Source: Methylobacterium pseudosasicola (lineage in GTDB: Bacteria; Pseudomonadota; Alphaproteobacteria; Rhizobiales; Beijerinckiaceae). From it: a DNA stretch of 64,000 nt. The number at the start of each line of letters is the position of its first letter. Positions within the stretch are counted from its first letter, which is position 1. The notes under the pieces were generated by a model. It made no database searches, had not been told where the DNA came from, and saw nothing but the letters and a program-made list of their open reading frames with translations. Below, one piece after another: positions 1-8,787 of this stretch. The translations under genes and the position numbers were made by a program. Location of the stretch: positions 1-64,000 of the forward strand of contig NZ_FOTK01000030.1 of the NCBI RefSeq assembly GCF_900114535.1. Reading direction: 5' to 3'.

Positions 1-121
1 TGCGCCCATCTCTCGCCAAGGTGACAGCCGAGAAGGCAGCGCGGCGGCAGGCGATGGGTCGCCGAGACCTATCCTTCCTTCACGGATCCCAAGTTTCCGC
101 AGACGCTTCAGCCCCCACCCT

Positions 122-233
122 GTCATCCCGGGGCGCCGCAGGCGAGCCCGGGATCCAGATCCGCCGACGGCGCAAGTCGTTGATCCGACACTGGTTCTGG
201 ATCCCGGGCTCCGCTTCGCGGCCCCGGGATGAC
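122..233. repeat. Palindromic intergenic repeat
   Basis: Two arms of about 38 bases (122-159 and 196-233) are near-perfect inverted copies; both carry GTCATCCCGGGG at the outer end and CCCGGGATCCAGA at the inner end. The 36-base centre is unrelated. It resembles the dispersed REP/BIME-like palindromes of Rhizobiales genomes. The rest of 1-435 has no convincing gene; a short hairpin (353-371) lies further on. Confidence 0.7.
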
Positions 234-435
234 GGGGTTGTTTTCAGGACGGCCTCTGCAAAGACCAGGGATCGCCGGCCAAGCGGGACGGTCCGATGCC
301 GATTGCCGCCGCAAACACCTTAAAAGGGCTGGGACAAGTCCCTTCGGCAGGGTCCGGGGCAGCGCCCCGGAAACAGATTCTTGGCTTCGCATCACCTTTT
401 TCCGAAAGCCGGAAATCACCTTTCGGGATGATGCC

Positions 436-801
436 TTAGATCGGCCGCTGCAGCTTGCAGCTGTCCAGCGCTGCCAAAGCCTTGGCTCGGGCGGAATCGT
501 TGAAATAGCCGGTGGCCCGGTAGGCCTCGATCTCGGACTCGTCGAGGCTGCGCAGGGTCTGCTTGGCATAGCAGCCGCAGGGGCGCTCCAGGGACGTCTC
601 GGGTGCGCTGGTCAGCCGGGCCTGAACGACCGTGCAGGCGTGGCGCACGCGGCCTTCGAGATTGGCCTTGGTGGCGGTCTTGAGCGCCGGATCCGGCTCG
701 TATTGCTGGAACGGGGCCGAGGATCCGCCGGCGAGGGCGGCAGTCGCGCCGATCGCGATCAGGCCGGTGGCGATCAGCAGGGGCAGGCGGCGCATCGTCA
801 T
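436..801 (-). CDS. Small secreted protein of unknown function
   Basis: This 121-residue protein begins with a Sec-type signal peptide: basic MTMRR, a hydrophobic stretch to about residue 22, and an Ala-X-Ala-like end. The mature part is polar with Cys residues in HACTVVQAR, RPCGCYAKQ and LDSCKLQ, which could form disulfides in the periplasm. No family is recognised. It is transcribed alone, ending next to a repeat-rich stretch, with ndk downstream of its start side on the same strand. The signal peptide and codon pattern support a real gene; the function is unknown. Confidence 0.6.
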   Translation of the reverse strand: MTMRRLPLLIATGLIAIGATAALAGGSSAPFQQYEPDPALKTATKANLEGRVRHACTVVQARLTSAPETSLERPCGCYAKQTLRSLDESEIEAYRATGYFNDSARAKALAALDSCKLQRPI

Positions 802-971
802 GGTCTTGGCGGTCCAGGGCTCGGGTTCGGATAACCTTGGCCGTTGGACTCCGCCGGGCTCCGCTCCGTCAATGACGGGCCGGACACACCGGGCGGCATT
901 CCCTCCGCCGCCGAGGGCGGCGCGACAGGATGGCGGGACGGTGTGCCCGGCCCGCCACCCCGGCTTCCGCC

Positions 972-1394
972 TCAGGCGGCGATATCGGAATCCTTGAAGA
1001 ACTGCGCGATCTCGATCTTGGCGTTCTCGGCGCTGTCCGAGCCGTGCACGGTGTTCTCGCCGACCGACTCGGCGAACCGCTTGCGGATGGTGCCCTCGGC
1101 GGCCTGGGCCGGGTTCGTGGCGCCCATGACTTCGCGGTACTTGGCGACGGCTTTCTCGCCCTCGAGCACCTGCACCACCACCGGGCCGGAGGTCATGAAG
1201 CTCACGAGTTCGCCGAAGAACGGGCGCTCCTTGTGGACCTCGTAGAACTTCTCGGCCTGCTCCTGGGTCAGGCGGATGCGGCGCTGGCCGACGATGCGCA
1301 GGCCCGCCTCCTCGATCACCGCGTTCACGGCGCCGGTCAGGTTGCGCCGGGTGGCATCGGGCTTGAGGATCGAGAAGGTGCGCTCGGTGGCCAT
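972..1394 (-). CDS. ndk: Nucleoside diphosphate kinase
   Basis: Transfers the gamma-phosphate of ATP to nucleoside diphosphates through a phosphohistidine, balancing NTP and dNTP pools in the cytosol. The 140-residue product has the standard family length. The start [15 protein letters not shown] holds the conserved Lys of the nucleotide site, and the catalytic His is residue 117 in NTVHGSDS. The ATG is preceded by a 268-base gap that it shares with the divergent DUF2147 gene, so both promoters probably lie there. Identification is firm. Confidence 0.97.
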   Translation of the reverse strand: MATERTFSILKPDATRRNLTGAVNAVIEEAGLRIVGQRRIRLTQEQAEKFYEVHKERPFFGELVSFMTSGPVVVQVLEGEKAVAKYREVMGATNPAQAAEGTIRKRFAESVGENTVHGSDSAENAKIEIAQFFKDSDIAA

Positions 1395-1663
1395 GGTCTG
1401 TCCGGTCTGTCTGTGGAAAAGGCGGAGGGTGCGCGCCGGGCTGCCGGCCGCATCTCAGGCGCGAAAATTTCGCTTCGGCGCCAGGCTTATAGCGGGCGCC
1501 CTACCGGGCCTCAAGTTGCCCCCGCAATCCTTGCGAAACAAGCGCGGCCGTGGCCCTGCCGCAACACCGCCGAAAAATCGCCTGATTGCGACGGCTCTGT
1601 CGCCCCAAGCCGATTTCGTCCACCTCTCAGGCGCCCTCGGTGCCCAAAATTCGGAGACGAACC

Positions 1664-2128
1664 ATGCGCCTCGCCCTCAGCGCCGCCCTGCTCCTCGCCG
1701 GCCTCTCGGCCGCCGCCGCCGACACCCGCAAGGATCCGTCCGGCACCTGGCTCACCGGGGATGGCCGCGCCAAGATCCGGATCGACCGCTGCGGCCCGGG
1801 CCAGCAGCTCGTCTGCGGCAAGGTCGTCTGGCTGAAGGCGCCGACTGCCGAGAACGGTGCCGCCAAGACCGACCTGAAGAACCCCGATCCGAAGAAGCGC
1901 AACCGTCCGGTGATCGGCCTGCAACTCATCGACGGCTTGAAGCCCGATGAGGAGAAGTTCACCGGCGAACTCTACAACATCGAAGAGGGCAAGGTTTACA
2001 CGGTCAGCCTGGAGCGGGAGAACGAGGCCGAACTCAGTGTCTCGGGCTGCATGCTCAAGGTGCTGTGCGGCTCCCAGACCTGGACGCGGGTGCCGGACGT
2101 GAACCAGCAGGCCGCCAACAAGAACTGA
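1664..2128 (+). CDS. DUF2147 secreted protein
   Basis: A 154-residue exported protein. The ATG at 1664 is chosen because it opens a clean signal peptide (MRLALSAALLLAGLSAAAA); an upstream in-frame start would bury it. The mature part begins with DPSGTWLTGDGRAKIRIDRC, typical of DUF2147 proteins (GTW then a Cys-Gly pair), and ends with VLCGSQTWTRV, also a family hallmark. These proteins are lipocalin-like in overall shape, but their substrate is unknown. The gene converges on the GST gene, whose stop lies 3 bases away. Confidence 0.85.
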   Translation: MRLALSAALLLAGLSAAAADTRKDPSGTWLTGDGRAKIRIDRCGPGQQLVCGKVVWLKAPTAENGAAKTDLKNPDPKKRNRPVIGLQLIDGLKPDEEKFTGELYNIEEGKVYTVSLERENEAELSVSGCMLKVLCGSQTWTRVPDVNQQAANKN

Positions 2129-2131
2129 CGC

Positions 2132-2767
2132 TCAGATCGCCGCGAGGCCGCGCTGGACGGCCGGCCTCGCCAGGACGGCCTCCAGCCAGCGCGACACGTT
2201 CGGCAGGGCGGCGATCTCGACGCCCTGCTTGAAGTTGAGCTTGGCCCAGGTCAGCGTCGCGATGTCGGCGATGGAATAATTGCCCGCGAGATAGTCGCGG
2301 CCCTCCAGCCGCCGCTCCAGGACGCCGTAGAGGCGCTTGGCCTCGGCGGTGAAGCGCTCGATCGCGTAGGGCACCTTCTCCGGGGCGTAGATCTTGAAGT
2401 GGTGCGTCTGGCCGAGCATCGGGCCGAACCCGGCCACCTGCCAGAACAGCCACTCGTCCACCGCCACCCGGGCGCGCTCGTCCGTGGGATAGAACTGGCC
2501 GGTCTTGCGTCCGAGATATTGCAGGATCGCGCCGGATTCGAACACCGTGATCGGCTGGCCGCCCGGGCCGTCAGGATCCACGATCGCCGGGATCTTGTTG
2601 TTGGGCGAGATCGCCAGGAAGTCGGGCGCGAACTGCTCGTTCTTGCCGATGTTGACCGGGATCACGCGATAGGGGAGCCCGCACTCCTCCAGCATGATCG
2701 GAATTTTCCAGCCGTTCGGCGTGCTCCAGGTATGGACGTCGATCGGCCGTCCCGACACCGCTGCCAT
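2132..2767 (-). CDS. Glutathione S-transferase family protein, YfcG-like
   Basis: A 211-residue cytosolic protein of the GST fold. The N-terminal thioredoxin-like half carries TPNGWKI, EECGLPYR and SPNNKIPAIVDPDG, then FESGAILQYLG, a pattern typical of the YfcG/YghU (nu-class) disulfide-bond oxidoreductases that bind glutathione. The helical C-terminal half follows from about residue 90. The start at 2767 is preferred because the family sequence begins there, although the frame stays open further upstream. The role is probably thiol-disulfide exchange or peroxide reduction; the exact substrate cannot be told. Confidence 0.88.
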   Translation of the reverse strand: MAAVSGRPIDVHTWSTPNGWKIPIMLEECGLPYRVIPVNIGKNEQFAPDFLAISPNNKIPAIVDPDGPGGQPITVFESGAILQYLGRKTGQFYPTDERARVAVDEWLFWQVAGFGPMLGQTHHFKIYAPEKVPYAIERFTAEAKRLYGVLERRLEGRDYLAGNYSIADIATLTWAKLNFKQGVEIAALPNVSRWLEAVLARPAVQRGLAAI

Positions 2768-3001
2768 GATAGACCTGCTCCACGACCGATCGCACGGCGG
2801 CGCGGCGATCCCCCGCCGATCTCCGACACTCGCGGCAATGAAGACGATTTCCCGGCCGCGCTCAAGGGCATCGCGCCCGCAGGGCTCACGTTTCCGAGAT
2901 CGCGCGCCTGACCTGTTGGCGAAAGCCGCCGCGCCCTTGTCGGCACCGTGAGCACGCGGTGAGATCGCGGCCCGGAACCGTTGCGATTCCGGGGGGATTC
3001 G

Positions 3002-3292
3002 ATGATCGACCGTTTTGTGCGGATCGCGATGCTGACCGCGCCGCTGCTTTGGTCCCAGCCGCTCCTGGCCAAGGAGGCGCCCGCGACGCCTCCGGCCGCG
3101 AGCGAGGCTCCAGCCTCTGCGCCCGCGGCCAAGGCGCCGAGCCCCGGGCAAAGCGCTGTCCGGGAGCGTCAGAAGACATGCGGCGCCGAGTGGCGTGGGC
3201 TCACCGACGCCCAGAAGGCCGCCCAGGGGCCCAAATGGCCGCAATTCTGGAGCAGCTGCAACAAGCGCTTGAAAGGCGGCGACAAAGCCTGA
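3002..3292 (+). CDS. Small secreted protein, PsiF-like C-terminus
   Basis: A 96-residue protein with a signal peptide ending near LLAK, then an Ala/Pro-rich linker of about 30 residues, then a compact C-terminal motif: KTCGAEWRGLTDAQKAA followed by WPQFWSSCNKRL. The two Cys and the tryptophan spacing recall the short exported PsiF-type or 'phosphate starvation' repeats seen in many Rhizobiales proteins, but this is only a resemblance. It is monocistronic, between the divergent GST gene and the FUSC gene. Confidence 0.65.
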   Translation: MIDRFVRIAMLTAPLLWSQPLLAKEAPATPPAASEAPASAPAAKAPSPGQSAVRERQKTCGAEWRGLTDAQKAAQGPKWPQFWSSCNKRLKGGDKA

Positions 3293-3411
3293 TTTCCAGG
3301 CGAACCGCCGCGCTTCTCGTTCGTTTCCGGTTTTGGACGAGGCTTGAGCGGGAACCGGCGCGGAGATGAGGGATCGGCGGGCCTCCTGGCCGTTGACGGC
3401 GCGCGTGCGGC

Positions 3412-5445
3412 ATGGCTGAGGCCTCGGCCGCCGCGGGCAACGCTCAGCCCGCCGTCTCCGATCGCCTGATCGGCTTCCTCGACGCCTGGGTGCCCAAGCC
3501 GGCGGCCTGGGCCTTCGCGCTGCGCATCTGGCTCGCCATGATGATCGCGCTGGCCGCGGCCTTCTGGCTTCAGCTCGACAGCGCGTCCTCGGCGGCCACC
3601 TGCGTGGCGATTCTGGCGCAACCGAAGCGCGGCCAGGCGATCTCCAAGGCGATCTACCGCCTGCTCGGGACGCTGATCGGCGCCATCGTGTCGATCGTGT
3701 TCATGTCCCTGTTCGGGCAGGACCGCGTTCTGCTGCTGGTCTCGTTCACGGTCTGGATGGGCCTGTGCGTGTTCACCGCGCAGTACCTCCAAGATACCCG
3801 CGCCTACGGCGCGATGCTCTCGGGCTACACGGTGGCGATCATCGCCCTGGGCCAGATCGATGAACCGCAGGGCACCTTCGATGCCGCGGTGTCCCGGGTC
3901 GCCGTGATCGTGCTCGGCATCATCGTCATCACCTTCATCAACGACGCCCTCGCCTCTCCGAGCACGTGGCGGACGCTGCTGCCGCAACTGCGCAAGGCCT
4001 GGGACGACACCCGCGCCTACGCCCGGGAGACCCTGGACAAGGGCGATCTCGGCGCCTCCCGCACCGCCGCCCTGATCCGCACCATCGCGCCGATGCGGGC
4101 CGATGCCAGCGCCATTGCCGGGGAACTCGACGACGGCCCTTGGCGGGCTGCCGGGGCGCGCAGCTGCATCGCAGCGCTCTACGTCCTGGCGGCGGCGATC
4201 CGGGCGGTCGTGGCCGCCGCCGCCTGCCTGCGGACACGTAGTCCCGCGGTCGAGGAAGCGCTCGAGATCTGCCGGCGCGTCGCCGAGGATCCCGATTTGG
4301 CTTCCCTCGAGCAGGACGACGAACGGCTGCGCGACTTGGTTGATGCCGCGATCCGCGACGGCAACCGGCCCCTCGACGAGGTCGTGGTGCTTCAGCGCGC
4401 CCTCGACGTGGTCTGCGCGGCGACCTTCGCGCAGGACGGGATCCGGGCGGTGGCGGACGGCCACGAGCCCTTGCGCGATGCTCGCTTGCCGACCCACCGG
4501 GACTTTCCCGTGGCGCTGCGCGGCGCCCTGCGGGTGGCGGTCGGCTTCGCGGTCACGGCCGCCGTCTTCGTGGCGCTGGGCCTGCCGCAGGCCTCGTTCG
4601 CGCTGGTGCAGGTCGCCGCAACGGCGGCCCTGTCCTCGACGACGCCCGACCCGAAAAAATTCGCGAACGGCGTGGTGATCGGGATGACGCTGGCTTCGAC
4701 CTTCGCGGGCATCGCCCGGTTCGTCTTCCTCGACGGGGTCCAGGGCTTCCCGATGCTGGCCATCGTGATGGCGCCGGTGATCTTCTTCGGCTGCTTCCTG
4801 TCGCTGAACCCGAAGACCTTCGGCATCGGCTTCATCGTGATCGTGTTCTTCCCGGTGCTGCTCGGCCCGTCCAACCCGCAGAGCTACGACGCGCAGACCT
4901 TCCTGCTGAACGCCTTCCTGGTGGTGGTCGCAGCCATCATCCTGTCGATCGTGGTTCGCCTGCTGCTCCCGATTTCGGCTCAGCAGCAGCGGGTCTACGC
5001 CCTCGACTCGGCCCGGCAGGCCCTGGCCGATGCCCTGGTCGGCGATGGCGGCGACGCGACCACCCGCACCAGCCTGAACGCCGACCGCCTGTTCCAGTTT
5101 GCCGGCTACAGCTCCGGCAGTCGCGCGGTGCGCCGGGCGAGCCTGTCGCACGCCTTCGCGCTGGCCCGGCTGGAGGCGGCGGCCGCGCGAGCCCATGCGG
5201 AGCTGCGCCGCCTCTGGCCGATCGACCCGCTGCGGGCGGCGATCCAGCGCGGCCGCGCGGCCCTCGCCGCGGGGGACGATCGCGCCCTCGAAATTGGCGC
5301 GCGCGACCTGATCCGCGCGGCGTCGCGGCAGGATCGGGGCGTGCGTCTCACCACGGCGCGGGCCGCGAGCGACCTGGTGACGGCGGCGCGAACCATTGCG
5401 CGCCATCGGCGATTCCTTCGCCGTCTCGACATCGCGCTATTCTGA
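3412..5445 (+). CDS. FUSC-family inner-membrane efflux component
   Basis: This 677-residue membrane protein belongs to the FUSC/AaeB group, which exports aromatic carboxylic acids or other hydrophobic toxins. Two clusters of about five to six membrane segments (roughly residues 35-185 and 370-520) flank a long charged cytoplasmic region, the usual layout. It is followed by a DUF1656 gene and an HlyD-type adaptor, the same order as aaeB-aaeX-aaeA-like loci, so the three proteins probably form one pump. The substrate cannot be deduced. Confidence 0.9.
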   Translation: MAEASAAAGNAQPAVSDRLIGFLDAWVPKPAAWAFALRIWLAMMIALAAAFWLQLDSASSAATCVAILAQPKRGQAISKAIYRLLGTLIGAIVSIVFMSLFGQDRVLLLVSFTVWMGLCVFTAQYLQDTRAYGAMLSGYTVAIIALGQIDEPQGTFDAAVSRVAVIVLGIIVITFINDALASPSTWRTLLPQLRKAWDDTRAYARETLDKGDLGASRTAALIRTIAPMRADASAIAGELDDGPWRAAGARSCIAALYVLAAAIRAVVAAAACLRTRSPAVEEALEICRRVAEDPDLASLEQDDERLRDLVDAAIRDGNRPLDEVVVLQRALDVVCAATFAQDGIRAVADGHEPLRDARLPTHRDFPVALRGALRVAVGFAVTAAVFVALGLPQASFALVQVAATAALSSTTPDPKKFANGVVIGMTLASTFAGIARFVFLDGVQGFPMLAIVMAPVIFFGCFLSLNPKTFGIGFIVIVFFPVLLGPSNPQSYDAQTFLLNAFLVVVAAIILSIVVRLLLPISAQQQRVYALDSARQALADALVGDGGDATTRTSLNADRLFQFAGYSSGSRAVRRASLSHAFALARLEAAAARAHAELRRLWPIDPLRAAIQRGRAALAAGDDRALEIGARDLIRAASRQDRGVRLTTARAASDLVTAARTIARHRRFLRRLDIALF

Positions 5446-5467
5446 CACGAGGACGCTTCGAGCCGGC

Positions 5468-5662
5468 ATGTACCAGGACATTCACATCGGCGGCGTGCTG
5501 ATCTCATCGTTCGTCGCCTATGCGCTCGCCGCCTTCGTAATCCTCATGGGACTGCGCTGGATTTTCGCCCGCATCCGCTTCAGCCGCTACGTCGCCAACG
5601 CCCCGCTCGCCGAGGCCGGCATCTACGTCTGCGTCCTCGCCCTCCTGATCGTGTTCATCTAG
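5468..5662 (+). CDS. DUF1656 small membrane protein (AaeX-like)
   Basis: A 64-residue protein with two predicted membrane segments, starting MYQDIHIGGVLISSF. DUF1656 proteins lie between the FUSC permease and HlyD adaptor genes of efflux operons, and this is exactly its place here. The ATG at 5468 gives the family's usual length; an upstream in-frame start would overlap the FUSC gene. Its stop codon is directly followed by the ATG of the HlyD gene, suggesting coupled translation. Confidence 0.88.
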   Translation: MYQDIHIGGVLISSFVAYALAAFVILMGLRWIFARIRFSRYVANAPLAEAGIYVCVLALLIVFI

Positions 5663-6706
5663 ATGCCTGCCACCACCGCCGACGAGGACGATCCGAAATC
5701 CGCTTCCCAGGCGGAGATTCAGCGCCGGACCGATCCGCCGCCTCTGACCGCACGCCGTAGCCGGACCGCGAAGGTCTTTCGCCTGGCCGCCACCGGCGTG
5801 ATCCTGGTCCTCGCTTTTGTGGCCGCGGCCTTCGTCTGGGAATTCTACGTCGCCGCGCCCTGGACCCGGGACGGCAGCGTCCGCGTGCAGGTCGCCAACA
5901 TCGCCCCGCAGGTCTCCGGGCAGATCGTCGCGTTGCACGTCCAGGACAACCAGCGCGTCCGCAAGGGCGACCTCCTCTACGTGATCGATCCGATCGACTT
6001 CGAGGTCGCGGTCACCTCGGCCGATGCCGAGGTGAAGAACCGCGAGGCGGATCTCCAGGTCAAGAACGCGCAATCCGCCCGGCGGCAGGCACTCACCACC
6101 GTCTCCACTTCCGTGGAGGAGAAGCAGCAATTCGCCGGGACCGCCAAGATCGCTGAGGCGTCGCTGGAAAGCGCGCAGGCGCAGCTGCGGCAGGCCAAGG
6201 TCAACCTCGAACGGACCCAGGTGAAGTCCACGGTCAACGGCCGCGTGACCAACCTGCTGATGCGGGTCGGCGACTACGCCCGCACCGGCACCTCGAACAT
6301 CAGCGTCGTCGACACGGATTCGTTCTGGATCGACGGCTATTTCGAGGAGACCAAGATGGCCAACATCCACGTGGGTGATACGGCCGACATCAAGCTGATG
6401 GGCTACGGGCCGCATCTCGCCGGGACGGTGGAGAGCATCACGCTCGGCATCTCGACGGCCAACGCCGCCGCCAGCACGCAAGGTTTGCCGGACGTGAACC
6501 CAGTCTACACCTGGGTGCGCCTCGCCCAGCGCGTCCCGGTGCGCATCCGCATCGAGCACAAGCCCGACGACGTGCCGCTGGTGGCCGGCATGACCGCTAC
6601 GGTGGTTCTGGGCACTGGCCGGGCGCCGCTGCCGCTGTGGTTTACGGGGTTGCGGCAGCGCCTCTTCGCCTTCTCGGCCTCGGGCGACCAGAACGAGCCG
6701 CGCTAG
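5663..6706 (+). CDS. HlyD-family periplasmic adaptor (AaeA-like)
   Basis: A 347-residue membrane-fusion protein. A cytoplasmic tail of about 40 residues precedes one membrane anchor (about residues 40-60). Then come a biotinyl-lipoyl-like half-motif (APQVSGQIVALHV...VRKGDLLYVIDP), a coiled-coil hairpin (about 115-185), the second lipoyl half (VNGRVTNLLMRVGDY) and beta-barrel and membrane-proximal domains. It should link the FUSC permease to an outer-membrane channel, which is not encoded nearby. The ATG abuts the preceding stop codon. Confidence 0.92.
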   Translation: MPATTADEDDPKSASQAEIQRRTDPPPLTARRSRTAKVFRLAATGVILVLAFVAAAFVWEFYVAAPWTRDGSVRVQVANIAPQVSGQIVALHVQDNQRVRKGDLLYVIDPIDFEVAVTSADAEVKNREADLQVKNAQSARRQALTTVSTSVEEKQQFAGTAKIAEASLESAQAQLRQAKVNLERTQVKSTVNGRVTNLLMRVGDYARTGTSNISVVDTDSFWIDGYFEETKMANIHVGDTADIKLMGYGPHLAGTVESITLGISTANAAASTQGLPDVNPVYTWVRLAQRVPVRIRIEHKPDDVPLVAGMTATVVLGTGRAPLPLWFTGLRQRLFAFSASGDQNEPR

Positions 6707-6745
6707 CGCCCGTTATGACAGGCTCCCAACGCGATAACTCCTATC

Positions 6746-7378
6746 TCAGCGCTGCGACTCGGTCGCCATCCTGACGGCGAGCGCCGCGAACACCGTTCCC
6801 ATCACCCAGCGCTGCACGGCGGCGAATGAGGGACGGTATGTGAAGAACCGGGCGATCGAACTCGCCGAAACGATGAACAGCGTGTTGACCATCAGGCTGA
6901 TGGCGATCTGCGTCGTGCCGAGGACGAGGGCCTGGCTCAGAACGCTGCCGTTGGCCGGATCGATGAATTGCGGCAGCAGCGAAAGATACATGATCGCGAT
7001 CTTGGGATTGAGTAGGTTGGTCAACAATCCCATGACGAACAACTTGGTCGGGCTGCTCGGCGGCAGATCCTTCACGTGGAACGGCGAGCGACCGCCGGGT
7101 CGGACGGCCTGCACGGCGAGCCACAGCAGATAGAGCGCACCGGCGATGCGAACGGCGTCGTAGGCATAAGGCACTGCCAGAAGGAGGGCCGTGATACCGA
7201 ATGCCGCGCACAACATGTAGACGACGAAGCCGAGGGCGACGCCGCCGAGCGAGATGAATCCGGCCGTCCGTCCCTGGCAGATCGAGCGCGAGAGCGTGTA
7301 GGCCATGTTCGGCCCCGGGGTCAGAACCATGCCGACCGCAACGGCCGCAAAGGCGAGCAGGTTGTGTAGGTCGGGCAT
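6746..7378 (-). CDS. LysE/RhtB-family amino-acid exporter
   Basis: About 210 residues with six hydrophobic segments. The N-terminus MPDLHNLLAFAAVAVGMVLTPGPN carries the TPGPN motif of the RhtB/LysE family, which exports amino acids or homoserine lactone-like compounds using the proton gradient. The ATG at 7378 fits the family start; the frame extends seven codons further upstream. The gene stands alone and converges on the efflux operon. Its substrate is not predictable. Confidence 0.88.
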   Translation of the reverse strand: MPDLHNLLAFAAVAVGMVLTPGPNMAYTLSRSICQGRTAGFISLGGVALGFVVYMLCAAFGITALLLAVPYAYDAVRIAGALYLLWLAVQAVRPGGRSPFHVKDLPPSSPTKLFVMGLLTNLLNPKIAIMYLSLLPQFIDPANGSVLSQALVLGTTQIAISLMVNTLFIVSASSIARFFTYRPSFAAVQRWVMGTVFAALAVRMATESQR

Positions 7379-7490
7379 CTGTCCTGGCTTCCCCAACATC
7401 CGGCGACTCGGTGCGAGGGGAACGTTACCGCATCTCGCCGCTCGATCGTATGCGGTTCCATCGGCTCTGGCCGTCCCTCATGAGGAAATG

Positions 7491-7670
7491 CGCGCCCTTT
7501 TCCCGGACGCCTGGAACGCCAGTGGAAGGCGATCCGGGACCCCACAGGCGATGCGCCGCGAGGCGCCACGATCCGGAAGCGTCTCGATTGCAGGTGGACG
7601 CTGCGCGTCTCGTCACGCTGGGTCCCGGGCCGCATTCCGCTGGCGCTGCGTGCGCCCGGGAAAGGGCGGC
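7491..7670. repeat. Long imperfect palindromic repeat
   Basis: Arms of about 51 bases (7491-7542 and 7620-7670) are inverted copies with several mismatches; both contain GCGCCC, a T- or A-run, CCCGG and end at GGGACCC. The roughly 77-base centre holds no gene. The element fills most of the gap between the exporter and the DUF2380-type gene and looks like a mobile palindrome rather than a terminator. Confidence 0.6.
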
Positions 7671-7774
7671 GCGGGATCGCCCCCGTGCCGCGATGCCAGT
7701 TTCCATTCAGCGAATGTCGGTCTGGCGCGTTGACTTCATACGGCACCAAAAATGATGCCGCTGAGGAGACGCCC

Positions 7775-8260
7775 ATGTTCCGGACCGCACTCTGCGCGGC
7801 CGCCCTGTTGCTCGCGGTCGGCCCCGCCGTCGCCGCCCCCGAGAAGGCCGCGGTGTTCGACTTCCAGTTCTCGAACCTTTCGCCGGTACCGGGCGACGAG
7901 GCCGACCGGGCGCGGCTCGATCGCACCAGCGCCCAGTTGCGCGACCTGCTGCAAAAGAAGGGTCTGTTCGAGATCGTGTCGACCGATCCGGTGAAGGACG
8001 AGGTCGCCAAGAGCGCGGACTTGCGCCGCTGCAACGGCTGCGCCGACGGTTTCGCGCGCAAGCTCGGCGCCGACGTGGCGATCACCGGGGAGGTCCAGAA
8101 GGTTTCCAACCTGATCCTGAACCTCAACGTCTACGTCAAACAGCTCTCCGGCAACGTCCCGGAAAAAGCCTACAGCGTCGACATGCGCGGCGACACCGAC
8201 GAGTCCTTCGAGCGCGGCATCCGGTTTCTGGTCGAGAACAACATGGGCGCCGGCAAGTAG
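7775..8260 (+). CDS. Secreted DUF2380/DUF3280-type protein
   Basis: A 161-residue exported protein; the ATG at 7775 opens a signal peptide ending VGPAVAAPE. The mature part begins KAAVFDFQF, has RRCNGCADGFARKLGADVAITGEVQKVSNLILNLNVY split over two blocks, and ends with DMRGDTDESFERGIRFL. This pattern (an FDF start, GEVQKVSN, and RGxTDES near the end) matches a family of periplasmic proteins of unknown function found in methylotrophs and other Rhizobiales; I cannot decide between the two DUF numbers. A purine-rich stretch (GAGGAG) lies upstream of the start. Confidence 0.75.
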   Translation: MFRTALCAAALLLAVGPAVAAPEKAAVFDFQFSNLSPVPGDEADRARLDRTSAQLRDLLQKKGLFEIVSTDPVKDEVAKSADLRRCNGCADGFARKLGADVAITGEVQKVSNLILNLNVYVKQLSGNVPEKAYSVDMRGDTDESFERGIRFLVENNMGAGK

Positions 8261-8787
8261 AGCGCGGCCGATCCGGACGGGCGCGAGCTAAATTTTTGCG
8301 CTGCCGTGCCGGCGACCATAAGTGTTTGATCCGGCAACACCGCGCTGCGGTGCCGCCGGCGGAAAGCAGAAAAAAGCGAGCGTGGCCGGAAATTCCGTGT
8401 TGACGCGACTCCGGAGCGGGCGCAGTCTTCGGATGTGTTCAGCAACAGCGGACACGGATCGGATCAATAGTTCGGCACGTCAGGGATGTGTTGGTCTTGA
8501 TCGGTCATCCGAAGCTGGAGGAGACAGGTATGACTCCACCGCAGCGTGACGCCGCTTAGACGGTCTTGGGACAGGTTCGGCCCGGAACCCAGCGGCACCA
8601 AACGAACAGCCAGACGGAGGCGACCCCAGGGGCGCAGAAGCGGCCAAGACACGGCCCGTCTTCGAATGCGCGAAAGGCCCCACTTAGCTCCGCTTCCGCC
8701 GCGGTTTCTTCTTTCAGGACCCGATCGGCCATTACCCGCCCGGCTGAGCCGTGGCGGGATCTCATCATGTCGCGATCGGAGCGCGGC
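8261..8787. other. Gene-poor gap with a possible leader ORF
   Basis: This 527-base stretch has no convincing protein gene. A good ribosome binding site (GGAGGAGA) precedes a 9-codon ORF, MTPPQRDAA, at 8530-8559 on the plus strand; it could be a leader peptide or chance. A longer arginine-rich frame starting with GTG at 8546 lacks a binding site and runs into gatB antisense, so it is not called. No terminator with a clear T-run was found. Confidence 0.3.

Noticed and set aside
353-371. Hairpin TCCGGGGC/GCCCCGGA
   Set aside because: No T-run follows on either strand and it is not at a gene end, so it is not called a terminator.
3169-5406. A 745-codon open frame antisense to the FUSC gene
   Set aside because: It is rich in Arg, Gly, His and Asp typical of a GC-rich shadow frame, and the plus-strand FUSC protein is clearly recognised.
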